From assembly GCF_050589605.1 (NCBI RefSeq), contig NZ_JBNGOO010000007.1: a stretch of DNA of 64,000 bases. One strand, 5' to 3'. This stretch comes from Granulosicoccus sp947495035. GTDB taxonomy: Bacteria; Pseudomonadota; Gammaproteobacteria; Granulosicoccales; Granulosicoccaceae. This document shows, piece after piece, positions 10,478 to 18,790 of the stretch (the first letter of the stretch is position 1; each line of letters opens with the position of its first letter). A model generated the notes under the pieces. That model was not told the origin of the DNA and did not search any database. It worked only from the letters and a program-made list of their open reading frames with translations. The position numbers and the translations under genes are program-made.

Positions 10478-11313
10478 CAGCGATCACCTTCACCAAGATG
10501 CACGGCCTGGGCAATGACTTCATGGTCATTGACAATCAACAGCAGAACATCCAGTTCGAGCCCGAGCTGATTCGCAGGTTGTCGGACAGGCATACCGGCA
10601 TCGGTTTCGATCAGCTGCTGGTGGTCGAGCGTCCCTCGGTGGCAGAAGCCGAGTTCGACTATCGGATCTTCAATGCCGATGGCGATGAGGTGGAGCATTG
10701 CGGCAACGGCGCGCGCTGCTTTGCACGTTTTGTCAGCGATCGAGGCATGACGCAGAGCCGTGTCATCCAGGTCAACACCAGCGGCGGTCTGATCACCCTG
10801 CGGCTGCAGGACGACGGGCAGGTAATGGTGCAGATGGGGGTACCGGTCTTCAACCCTGCCGGTGTGCCGTTTCTGTCCGAGGACGTGGAGGCCGCCCTGT
10901 ATCACGATCTGCAGGTGGGTGGGGAGCTGTATCGGGTCGGGGTGGCCAGTATCGGTAATCCGCATGTACTGCTGCAGGTCGATGATGTCGACCTGGCTGA
11001 TGTGGAAAGACTGGGACCGTTGGTGGAGAGTCACCCGCAGTTTCCGCGACGCGTCAATGTCGGATTCATGCAGATCATCGATCGCCAGCATGTGCGTCTG
11101 CGCGTGTTCGAACGCGGTGTCGGCGAGACGCAAGCCTGTGGCAGCGGAGCCTGTGCTGCCGTGGCCATTGCGCATCGTCAGGGCCTGCTTGACAAAACGG
11201 TGTCCGTGACCTTACCCGGTGGTGAGTTGAAAATACATTGGCCAAATGAAAACTCATCAATTGAAATGACGGGCCCATGTTCTACAGTCTTTGAAGGACA
11301 CACGAGAATGTAG
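10474..11313 (+). CDS. dapF: Diaminopimelate epimerase
   Basis: 279 residues. Interconverts LL- and meso-diaminopimelate for lysine and peptidoglycan. Both catalytic cysteines are visible: Cys76 in EHCGNGARC and the second in ETQACGSGAC near residue 220. It overlaps lysA by 4 bp and is followed by the DUF484 gene 6 bp later, the common lysA-dapF-DUF484-xerC order. Confidence 0.96.
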   Translation: MTAITFTKMHGLGNDFMVIDNQQQNIQFEPELIRRLSDRHTGIGFDQLLVVERPSVAEAEFDYRIFNADGDEVEHCGNGARCFARFVSDRGMTQSRVIQVNTSGGLITLRLQDDGQVMVQMGVPVFNPAGVPFLSEDVEAALYHDLQVGGELYRVGVASIGNPHVLLQVDDVDLADVERLGPLVESHPQFPRRVNVGFMQIIDRQHVRLRVFERGVGETQACGSGACAAVAIAHRQGLLDKTVSVTLPGGELKIHWPNENSSIEMTGPCSTVFEGHTRM

Positions 11314-11319
11314 AAAAAA

Positions 11320-12099
11320 ATGCAATCCGAACAATCTGATCTGGGCCACGCTTTGAGCGATGAAGACGTGCTTCGGTATCTGGGGGGCAACCCCGAGTTC
11401 TTCGTCAACAACCAGGACATCCTGCCCAGGCTGCGAATTCCCCATGAGTCCGGCAAGGCCGTTTCTCTGATAGAAAGGCAAGTGAGCGTACTGCGTGGCA
11501 AATGCAGCACGCTGGAAAACAGTCTGCGGGATCTGATTGCGGTTGCCCGCGAAAACGAATCCCTGCATCAGCGGTTGCATCTGCTGCTGCAGGAAATCAT
11601 CTCCACTCGCTCACTGGACCAGATCGTCACGCTGACCCGCAACAGTCTGCGGGAGAATTTCAATGCCGATGATGTGCATGTGCTGCTGTTCGCCAGCAAG
11701 CCCAGGGCACCGAGAAAGTCGGCCAGCAGCAAGGCCGGTGGCAAGAGCACCACGCCTCGAACCCGCAAACAGAAGCCGGTGGAAGGCATGCAGATCATCG
11801 CTCACGATGATCCATCCATTGCGCTGTTCGATGAGCTATTTGCCGGTACGGACACGCTGTGCGGATTACCCAGTGAAGAGCATCTGGCCTGTTTCGTCGG
11901 TCAGGACTACGCCAACATTGCCTCGGCGGCGATGATTCCCCTGCAGCACAAGAACCGACTCGGTGTGGTCATGCTCACCAGTCGTGATGAATCACGGTTT
12001 GCCTCCGGCAAGGGGGTGATGTTCCTGAATCAGCTGGGACAGCTGCTGAGCCGGCGGCTGCAGACCTACGGCACCATCGTGCCAGTGACGCCCGAGTGA
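11320..12099 (+). CDS. DUF484 family protein (GAF-like)
   Basis: 259 residues. Starts with the family's characteristic ALSDEDVLRYLGGNPEFFVNN followed by LRIPHESGKAVSLIERQV, a coiled-coil stretch and a GAF-like C-terminal half. The function is unknown; the gene is nearly always between dapF and xerC in gammaproteobacteria. A basic Ser/Lys/Arg insertion near residues 127-150 (KPRAPRKSASSKAGG) interrupts the GAF-like part and may be a lineage-specific loop. It overlaps xerC by 4 bp. Confidence 0.88.
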   Translation: MQSEQSDLGHALSDEDVLRYLGGNPEFFVNNQDILPRLRIPHESGKAVSLIERQVSVLRGKCSTLENSLRDLIAVARENESLHQRLHLLLQEIISTRSLDQIVTLTRNSLRENFNADDVHVLLFASKPRAPRKSASSKAGGKSTTPRTRKQKPVEGMQIIAHDDPSIALFDELFAGTDTLCGLPSEEHLACFVGQDYANIASAAMIPLQHKNRLGVVMLTSRDESRFASGKGVMFLNQLGQLLSRRLQTYGTIVPVTPE

Positions 12100-13088
12100 A
12101 AATGGACAGCGGCGAGCAGTCTGGCGGCGGTGTCACGGCGGACCTGTCGCCCGACGGCGCCGAGTCCGAGGCGGTATCGGTGTTCGATTCAGCGATCGAG
12201 CGATACCTCGAGGAGTTGCGAGTTGCCCGGCGCAGCTCGCCACATACGGTAAGCAATTACGCTCGTGACCTGCGAGCTGTCGCAGGCTCGGCGCTGAGCA
12301 GGGGAATCGACGGCTGGCAGTCACTGCGCAGCGATGACGTGCGGGCCATCATTGCCGAGCAGCATCGCAGCGGCATTTCCGGACGCAGTCTGGCGCGTCG
12401 CCTGTCAGCGTTGCGCGGTCTGTACAACTTCCTGCTGGGAGCCGGTGAGTGTGATCTGAACCCGGCCCAGGACATCCTGGCCCCCAAGGACAAGAAAGCC
12501 CTGCCGTCCACGCTCGATCCGGAGGAAGTCAGCCGACTGCTGGCGCAGAATCTCAATGATCCGATGATCTGTCGGGATCTGGCCATGTTCGAACTGATGT
12601 ACTCCTCCGGTTTGCGACTGGCCGAACTGGTCGGCATCGACCTGGCCGATCTGGATCTGAGCGTTGGTCAGGTTCGGGTCACCGGAAAAGGCGGCAAGGT
12701 GCGTGATCTGCCCGTCGGCGAACATGCGGTCAAGGCGATCAACAAGTGGCTGGGCTATCGTCGCAGTCTGCCGGGCGCTGATGAACGGGCTGTCTTCCTC
12801 AGTACCCGCGGCAAGCGCATTGCCCCCAGAACCGTGCAGATGCGACTGAAGAAGCTGGCCGAGTCCCAGGGACTGGATCGAGACTGCTATCCGCACATGC
12901 TGCGTCATTCCTTCGCCAGTCATCTGCTGGAGAGCAGCGGTGATCTGCGCGCAGTGCAGGAGCTGCTGGGCCATGCCGACATCAGTACCACCCAGATCTA
13001 CACCCATCTGGATTTCCAGCATCTGGCGCAGGTGTACGATGAAGCGCACCCGCGGGCACGGCGCAAGAACGTGAAGGAAGACAGCTGA
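12096..13088 (+). CDS. xerC: Tyrosine recombinase XerC
   Basis: 330 residues. With XerD it resolves chromosome dimers at dif. It has an N-terminal SAM-like core-binding domain (about 28-120) and a C-terminal catalytic domain with all expected residues: Arg in SSGLRLAEL, Lys in VTGKGGKVRD, HxxR in HMLRHSFASH, His in LGHADISTTQ and the tyrosine in QIYTHLD. XerC rather than XerD because of the dapF-DUF484 context. An N-terminal extension of about 25 Gly/Ser/Glu residues is present; a start nearer SAIERYLEEL cannot be excluded. Confidence 0.93.
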   Translation: MKMDSGEQSGGGVTADLSPDGAESEAVSVFDSAIERYLEELRVARRSSPHTVSNYARDLRAVAGSALSRGIDGWQSLRSDDVRAIIAEQHRSGISGRSLARRLSALRGLYNFLLGAGECDLNPAQDILAPKDKKALPSTLDPEEVSRLLAQNLNDPMICRDLAMFELMYSSGLRLAELVGIDLADLDLSVGQVRVTGKGGKVRDLPVGEHAVKAINKWLGYRRSLPGADERAVFLSTRGKRIAPRTVQMRLKKLAESQGLDRDCYPHMLRHSFASHLLESSGDLRAVQELLGHADISTTQIYTHLDFQHLAQVYDEAHPRARRKNVKEDS

Positions 13089-13112
13089 CCGAGCTGGACG
13101 GCGTTGGAACGC

Positions 13113-14660
13113 TCAGCCGTCGGTCAGTGAGAACTGGCTGAACAGACCGTTGGTCTGCAGGCACTTGCGCAGCTGTACCTTGCGCGAGCGTCCGCCCTGG
13201 GAGGCGGTGAGGCGATCGCCGGATTGATAGAGATAGCAGGGCAGCAGAATGGTCTGCATCACGGCCCGCTGCACCTTGCAGGCAATGATCAGTGCATTTT
13301 CCCCGACTGCACGGGAGTCGACTTCGTTCAGAGCACTCGATGATGGCGGCTGAATGCCGGCATCCCGTGGACGTTCCCGGGTGACATTGACCGGCAGAAC
13401 GCTGATGGCCAGTATCTCCACGCCCATGCTGATACCTTCGGTGCCGCGGGCATGCACCCATCGCACGACCCCCAGCAGCGCATTGATCTTGCTGCTGTTG
13501 CGCTCTTCCGGCGTTCTGAGTGGCTTGTTGGGTTCGGTGATGCTGATCAATTCGCCCACCTGAACCAGTCCTGCCCGACACTGTTCATTGATCAGGGACA
13601 TGCCTTGAGATGACTGGTTGACGACTATCCAGCCGGACTGTTCCTGACTGGGGGTGTCGTCAGGGCGGTAGAGCAGGTGAGCGCAGACTTCCTTGTGGCC
13701 GAACACGACTCGGCGCGGTGCATGCTGGATCTGCCTGGCAGTGCGACGATGCCGGGCACGTGACAGGGCCACATGCAGACGGGCCAGCGACTGTCGCTCG
13801 AGCACATCGCTGCCCAGAACACCGGTCGGGTTGGGACGAATCCGGGCGGAAAACTTGTCGATCCGGTACAGCAGAGGCGCCACGCTGAACCAGCGCAGCT
13901 GTTCCGGATGTTCCGCCAGCAGACTCCTTGCCGGTTCCGGTCTGGATCCCTGAATCAGATTGACGGCAAAATCGGTCGGTTGCAGCGTGTCGCTGCTGCG
14001 TCCTTTCTCGATATGAATGTCGGCCACGCTGCTGCGCAGGAAATCCAGCACCAGTTGCAGCTGACGGGCTCGTTGCTGGGTCAGGTCGGCCACGCTGACC
14101 AACAGGATGAAACGGTAGTGATCCTGCAGCGACAGCAGTTCGGAACCCTGACGAGCCGACAGCAATCGGTGCTCTTCGGCCAGTGCGTAGAGCTGATGGG
14201 CATCCTGGATGAGGGCATCGGGGATGCGCCGGTAGGCGTGTGCAACGGACTCTGCCTGTCGGGCAAGAGCCTGCATGGCACGACGTGCATCATCGGCCAG
14301 CGGTGCTTCACTGTCAGAGAGCAGGATCTTGAAGGCAAAGGCCTCTTCGCGCAGCAAGGCATCACGCAGCCGGGCATTGCGGGAGAATTCGCGAGTCAGC
14401 GGCAGGGGCTGGGCATGACTGAGTTCGCTCAGATGCACATGCAGCTCACGCAGCACCGGTATGAAACAGCTGATGACAGCGCGTCGCTGGTCGACATCGT
14501 TGTGCAGGCGGTTACTGTGCTTGAGTCCGCGATACACTTCACGGGCATCCGATTCCGCCTCCAGAGGACGCAGATCCTTCAGCCAGGCGGCCACACCATC
14601 GGGATTGACCGGAAAGCTGCCGGTATCGGCTACCGTGCGGTGTGGGACAGTGAGTTGCAT
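13113..14660 (-). CDS. Unknown protein with PilZ-like C-terminal motif
   Basis: 515 residues from the ATG at 14660 (MQLTVPHRTV); the frame stays open further upstream, but that part runs through hslV. Residues 30-260 are helical without a recognised family. The C-terminal part has an Arg-rich segment (RARHRRTARQ, 301-310) and NQSSQG at 348-353, which fits the PilZ signature (D/N)xSxxG preceded by RxxxR, so cyclic-di-GMP binding is possible. No membrane segment. It is convergent with xerC (24 bp gap) and divergent from hslV. Function otherwise unknown; confidence concerns the gene being real. Confidence 0.75.
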   Translation of the reverse strand: MQLTVPHRTVADTGSFPVNPDGVAAWLKDLRPLEAESDAREVYRGLKHSNRLHNDVDQRRAVISCFIPVLRELHVHLSELSHAQPLPLTREFSRNARLRDALLREEAFAFKILLSDSEAPLADDARRAMQALARQAESVAHAYRRIPDALIQDAHQLYALAEEHRLLSARQGSELLSLQDHYRFILLVSVADLTQQRARQLQLVLDFLRSSVADIHIEKGRSSDTLQPTDFAVNLIQGSRPEPARSLLAEHPEQLRWFSVAPLLYRIDKFSARIRPNPTGVLGSDVLERQSLARLHVALSRARHRRTARQIQHAPRRVVFGHKEVCAHLLYRPDDTPSQEQSGWIVVNQSSQGMSLINEQCRAGLVQVGELISITEPNKPLRTPEERNSSKINALLGVVRWVHARGTEGISMGVEILAISVLPVNVTRERPRDAGIQPPSSSALNEVDSRAVGENALIIACKVQRAVMQTILLPCYLYQSGDRLTASQGGRSRKVQLRKCLQTNGLFSQFSLTDG

Positions 14661-14939
14661 GGCGATGAGGCTATCACACGCAACAGTGCCTGGTCCGGCA
14701 CCAGAACACGCACTTGTGTGAGCTTGTCGGAATATTCTGCACTGGCCGGCCTGATGCCGCGACTCTGGTGTCCTGTCCGAGGCAGAAATGGCGGATCTGG
14801 CCGGTTCGGACAGGGTGTCGTGCAGTTTCGCTTGCCGCTGTCCGGGCGAGCAACAGGTACACTGCACGTACTTGCAGCAGTAGACTGCCAACGACTTGCG
14901 CATTTTCGTCCGAAAATGTGCCCAATGAGGATTGATGCA

Positions 14940-15479
14940 GTGGAACAGTTCCGCGGAACCACGATCTGCTCCGTACGCCGGGGCAACCAGGTGGTCATCG
15001 GTGGCGATGGCCAGGTGAGCATGGGCAATGTGATCATGAAAGGCAACGCCCGCAAGGTGCGACGCCTGTATCGCGACAAGGTGCTGGCAGGCTTCGCCGG
15101 CGGTACGGCCGATGCCTTTACCCTGTTCGAACGCTTTGAAGCCAAGCTGGAAGCACACGGAGGTCAGCTGACGCGCGCCGCCGTGGAGCTGGCAAAGGAC
15201 TGGCGAACCGATCGCATGCTGCGTCGGCTGGAAGCCCTGCTGGCGGTTGCCGATGATACGGCATCTCTGGTGATCACCGGTAACGGTGACGTGATCGAAC
15301 CGGAAAATGGCCTGATTGCCATCGGCTCGGGGGGAGACTATGCCAAGGCTGCGGCACGAGCCCTGCTGGATCACACCGAATTGTCTGCACAGGAGATTGT
15401 GCGCTACAGCCTTGAAACGGCGTCAGACATCTGTATCTATACGAACAACAATCTGACGATAGAAACTCTGGATTTTTAG
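14940..15479 (+). CDS. hslV: ATP-dependent protease proteolytic subunit HslV
   Basis: Peptidase subunit of the HslUV (ClpQY) protease, 179 residues from the GTG at 14940 (MEQFRGTTI when initiated). This start matches the MEQxxGTTI start of many proteobacterial HslV proteins and has GAGG 9 bp upstream (14927-14930); the ATG at 14925 adds five residues. The catalytic threonine is in GTTICSVRRG, exposed after propeptide removal. The segments GDGQVSMGN, KVRRLYRDKVLAGFAGGTADAFTLFE and IGSGGDYA are typical. It is 6 bp from hslU. Confidence 0.95.
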   Translation: MEQFRGTTICSVRRGNQVVIGGDGQVSMGNVIMKGNARKVRRLYRDKVLAGFAGGTADAFTLFERFEAKLEAHGGQLTRAAVELAKDWRTDRMLRRLEALLAVADDTASLVITGNGDVIEPENGLIAIGSGGDYAKAAARALLDHTELSAQEIVRYSLETASDICIYTNNNLTIETLDF

Positions 15480-15485
15480 ATCACC

Positions 15486-16817
15486 ATGTCCAACATGACT
15501 CCGCGCGAGATCGTACAAGAGCTCGACAAGCACATCATCGGTCAGGCCAATGCCAAGCGTGCGGTGGCAATTGCCTTGCGCAACCGCTGGCGTCGGCAAC
15601 AGCTGGACGAGACTCTCAAGAACGAGATCACGCCCAAGAACATCCTGATGATCGGGCCGACCGGCGTTGGCAAGACGGAAATTGCCCGACGTCTGGCCAA
15701 ACTGGCGAATGCCCCGTTCATCAAGGTGGAGGCCACCAAGTTCACCGAAGTGGGCTACGTCGGACGCGATGTCGAATCGATTATCCGCGATCTGGCCGAT
15801 GTCGCGCTCAAGGAAACGCGCGAGCAGGCCATGCAGAAGCAGCGCAATCGCGCCGAGGATGCAGCCGAGGAGCGTGTACTGGATGTGCTGCTGCCGCCGG
15901 CCAGCAATGTCGGATTCAATGTCACCGAGACCCCCGAAAGCAGCACGCGGCAGAAATTTCGCAAGAAGCTGCGCGAAGGCGATCTGGATGACAAGGAAAT
16001 CGAGATAGAGATCAGTCAGCCACAGAGCGGCGTGGAAATCATGGCACCGCCGGGCATGGAAGAGATGTCGCAGCAACTGCAGGGCATGTTCCAGAACCTG
16101 GGCGGTGGTCAGACTCGCAAGCGCAAGCTGCCGATCCGCGAAGCCATGAAGCATCTGGTGGAAGAGGAAGCCGCCAAGCTGATCAACGATGAAGAGCTCA
16201 AGGCACAGGCACTGGAGAACATCGAACAGAATGGCATTGTCTTCATCGATGAGATCGACAAGGTGGCACGCGGCGGCGAGCGTGGCAGCGGGGTGGATGT
16301 CTCGCGTGATGGGGTGCAGCGCGACCTGCTTCCCCTGATCGAGGGCAGTACCGTGTCCACCAAGTTCGGCATGGTCAAGACCGATCACATCCTGTTCATC
16401 GCCTGTGGTGCCTTCCACTTGTCCAAGCCCTCCGATCTGATTCCCGAACTGCAGGGACGGCTGCCGATCCGGGTGGAACTGGAAGCACTCAGCAGCCAGG
16501 ACTTCCAGCGGATACTCAGTGAACCCGATGCCTCCCTGACCGAACAGGCTGTGGCCTTGCTCGGTACCGAGGAAGTCGGACTGGAATTCACCAGCGATGG
16601 CATAGCGCGCATTGCCGAGGTGGCCTGGCAGGTCAATGAAAGTACCGAGAACATCGGTGCACGGCGTCTGCACACGGTCATGGAACGACTGCTGGAAACC
16701 GCCTCCTTCGAAGCGTCCGACTCTGCCGGTACGACCATCAAGGTCGATGCCGACTATGTCGACGGTCATCTGGGAGATCTGGTGCAGGATGTCGATCTGA
16801 GTCGTTACATCCTGTAA
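15486..16817 (+). CDS. hslU: ATP-dependent protease ATPase subunit HslU
   Basis: 443 residues, exactly the E. coli length. AAA+ unfoldase that feeds HslV. Visible: N-terminal TPREIVQELDKHIIGQ, Walker A GPTGVGKTE, pore loop GYVGRD, the I-domain insertion (about 115-240), Walker B FIDEIDK, sensor segments and the C-terminal DLSRYIL tail that docks into HslV. Forms an operon with hslV. Confidence 0.97.
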   Translation: MSNMTPREIVQELDKHIIGQANAKRAVAIALRNRWRRQQLDETLKNEITPKNILMIGPTGVGKTEIARRLAKLANAPFIKVEATKFTEVGYVGRDVESIIRDLADVALKETREQAMQKQRNRAEDAAEERVLDVLLPPASNVGFNVTETPESSTRQKFRKKLREGDLDDKEIEIEISQPQSGVEIMAPPGMEEMSQQLQGMFQNLGGGQTRKRKLPIREAMKHLVEEEAAKLINDEELKAQALENIEQNGIVFIDEIDKVARGGERGSGVDVSRDGVQRDLLPLIEGSTVSTKFGMVKTDHILFIACGAFHLSKPSDLIPELQGRLPIRVELEALSSQDFQRILSEPDASLTEQAVALLGTEEVGLEFTSDGIARIAEVAWQVNESTENIGARRLHTVMERLLETASFEASDSAGTTIKVDADYVDGHLGDLVQDVDLSRYIL

Positions 16818-16841
16818 ACATCGCCGAGCAATTCAATCGAC

Positions 16842-17195
16842 ATGGCAAGACCTACCGACATCAAGCTGCATCAGAAGAGCCGGGTTCTCGAGTTGCATTT
16901 CGACGATGGGTTCGAGTGCAATCTGCCCTGCGAATATCTGCGGGTGCACTCACCTTCGGCCGAAGTGCAGGGTCATGGGCCGGGACAGGAGGTACTGCAG
17001 CATGGCAAGCAGGATGTCGGTATCTCGGCTCTGACGCCCAGCGGCAACTATGCCCTGAAGATACACTTCGACGATGGTCACGACTCGGGGCTGTTTACTT
17101 GGGAGTATCTGTACGGACTGGGCAGGCACTACGAGGAAAACTGGCAACGCTATCTGCAACGATTGGAAGCGGCTGGCAAGACCCGTCAGAGCTGA
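16842..17195 (+). CDS. DUF971 (GBBH-like N-terminal domain) protein
   Basis: 117 residues, a single DUF971 domain homologous to the N-terminal zinc-binding domain of gamma-butyrobetaine hydroxylase. Characteristic pieces: DIKLHQKSRVLELHFDDG, LPCEYLRVHSPSAEVQGHG, ALKIHFDDGHDSGLFTWEYLYGLG. The role of the stand-alone bacterial form is not established. It follows hslU by 24 bp, and the hslVU-DUF971-ubiE order is widespread in gammaproteobacteria. Confidence 0.9.
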   Translation: MARPTDIKLHQKSRVLELHFDDGFECNLPCEYLRVHSPSAEVQGHGPGQEVLQHGKQDVGISALTPSGNYALKIHFDDGHDSGLFTWEYLYGLGRHYEENWQRYLQRLEAAGKTRQS

Positions 17196-17310
17196 AGACT
17201 GGTCTGGCGAGATGTCAGGCCCGTATTCGGATACAAGACGAACAACATTTGGCTGAATAGCCGGACATACCAGCCATGATGCTGGTCTTTCAGGACAGGG
17301 TGGGCAGGGC

Positions 17311-18057
17311 GTGAGCGATAACAAGACACATTTCGGCTATCAGACTGTGGACGCGGAAGCCAAGGCGGGCATGGTCGGACAGGTCTTCGACTCGGTGGCT
17401 GCCAAGTACGATGTCATGAACGACCTCATGTCCTTTGGTGTGCACCGTGTGTGGAAGCGCTTCACCATCGATCAGTCCGGTGTTCGGCTGGGACAGAGTG
17501 TTCTGGATATAGCCGGTGGTACCGGGGATCTGGCTGGCAAGTTTTCCCGTCGGGTCGGCAAGGATGGCCTGGTGATACTGGCCGATATCAATGCCTCGAT
17601 GCTGAACGTCGGACGCGACAAGCTGATGGATGGCGGCGTCGTGGGCAATATCGACTACACCCAGGCCAATGCCGAGTGCCTGCCCTTCGAGGACGATACC
17701 TTCGATTGCATCACCATCGCTTTCGGTCTGCGCAATGTGACGGACAAGGACAAGGCGCTGGCGTCGATGAACCGGGTACTCAAACCCGGTGGCAGATTGC
17801 TGATACTGGAATTTTCCAAACCGGTGCTGCCATTGCTGAGCAAGGCCTACGATGCCTATTCCTTTTCGGCCCTGCCGATCATGGGCAAGCTGGTTGCCAA
17901 CGATGCTGACAGCTATCGCTATCTGGCGGAATCCATCCGCATGCACCCGGATCAGGAAACGCTCAAGTCCATGATGGACGATGTCGGCTTCGGCATGACG
18001 AGTTATCACAATCTGACGGGCGGCATCGTGGCCCTGCACAAGGGCTTCAAGTTGTAG
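17311..18057 (+). CDS. ubiE: UbiE, demethylubiquinone/demethylmenaquinone C-methyltransferase
   Basis: 248 residues from a GTG start. SAM-dependent class I methyltransferase of ubiquinone and menaquinone synthesis. Signature segments: FDSVAAKYDVMNDLMSFGVHRVWKR, SAM motif I LDIAGGTGDLA, ITIAFGLRNVTDKDKAL, LKPGGRLLILEFSKP, and the C-terminal YHNLTGGIVALHKGFK. First gene of ubiE-ubiJ-ubiB; 52 bp separate it from ubiJ. Confidence 0.96.
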   Translation: MSDNKTHFGYQTVDAEAKAGMVGQVFDSVAAKYDVMNDLMSFGVHRVWKRFTIDQSGVRLGQSVLDIAGGTGDLAGKFSRRVGKDGLVILADINASMLNVGRDKLMDGGVVGNIDYTQANAECLPFEDDTFDCITIAFGLRNVTDKDKALASMNRVLKPGGRLLILEFSKPVLPLLSKAYDAYSFSALPIMGKLVANDADSYRYLAESIRMHPDQETLKSMMDDVGFGMTSYHNLTGGIVALHKGFKL

Positions 18058-18109
18058 ACAGACTGCCAGATCAACCCTTCCTCGACACCTGCACCCGGCC
18101 CTCCAGAGC

Positions 18110-18790
18110 ATGTCACTGCCCACACCGCTGAATGTCGCCATCGAACAAGCCATAGAGGCGCTGCTGGTACTCGATCCGGAAACTCGGGCCAGATTGTCCG
18201 CCATCGAGGGCAAGCTGATCTGCATCAGGGTGTCCGCGCCTGCACTGTCTCTGGCCCTGTCCGTGGTGGACGGCAAGGTGCATGTCGTGGGCGACGCCGA
18301 TGACGCTGCCGATACCACCATCAGTGGCAGTGCCCGGGCGCTGCGTTCGCTGACGGCAGGCAATGAGGCGCTCTACCGGGGGGAAGTCAGCATCGAGGGA
18401 GATCTGCACACCGGTCAGCAACTCAAGGACATTCTGGCCGGTCTGGACCCTGACTGGGAAGAGTTCATGGCACCGGTGCTTGGCGATGCCGTGACGCATC
18501 GTCTGGGCACGCTCGGTCGACAGTTCGGTGGCTGGCTGACGAGAACCCGCTCGTCCCTGCAGCAGAACAGCCGGGACTATCTGCAGGAGGAATCACAGTT
18601 GCTGGCCGTCGACACGCAAGTGCGCGATTTCTGTTCGCAGGTGGACGAGGTCCGGGCGGCGGTGGATCGTCTGGCTGCTCGCGTGCAGCGACTCGAACGT
18701 CAAGGGAATGCGACGGGCACGATATCCATCTCCAACGAGTCTGACGAAGGCTCGACCGGTTCGCCTGCTGCGCCGGAGTCCGGGGCATGA
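18110..18790 (+). CDS. ubiJ: UbiJ, ubiquinone biosynthesis accessory factor
   Basis: 226 residues with an N-terminal SCP2 lipid-binding domain (about 1-110; SLALSVVDGKVHVVG, TTISGSARALRSL) and a C-terminal coiled coil (about 150-205; VDEVRAAVDRLAARVQRLE). UbiJ is a lipid-binding assembly factor of the soluble Ubi complex. The gene sits between ubiE and ubiB and overlaps ubiB by 4 bp (ATGA). The last 25 residues are a low-complexity Ser/Gly/Glu tail. Confidence 0.9.
   Translation: MSLPTPLNVAIEQAIEALLVLDPETRARLSAIEGKLICIRVSAPALSLALSVVDGKVHVVGDADDAADTTISGSARALRSLTAGNEALYRGEVSIEGDLHTGQQLKDILAGLDPDWEEFMAPVLGDAVTHRLGTLGRQFGGWLTRTRSSLQQNSRDYLQEESQLLAVDTQVRDFCSQVDEVRAAVDRLAARVQRLERQGNATGTISISNESDEGSTGSPAAPESGA

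Noticed and set aside
13773..14939. Long N-terminal extension of the hslV frame
   Set aside because: It overlaps the minus-strand PilZ-like gene; HslV normally begins at MEQF/MTT and a good GTG start exists at 14940.
15423..16769. 448-codon minus-strand open frame over hslU
   Set aside because: Mirror frame of a strongly conserved gene; its translation has no recognisable domain.
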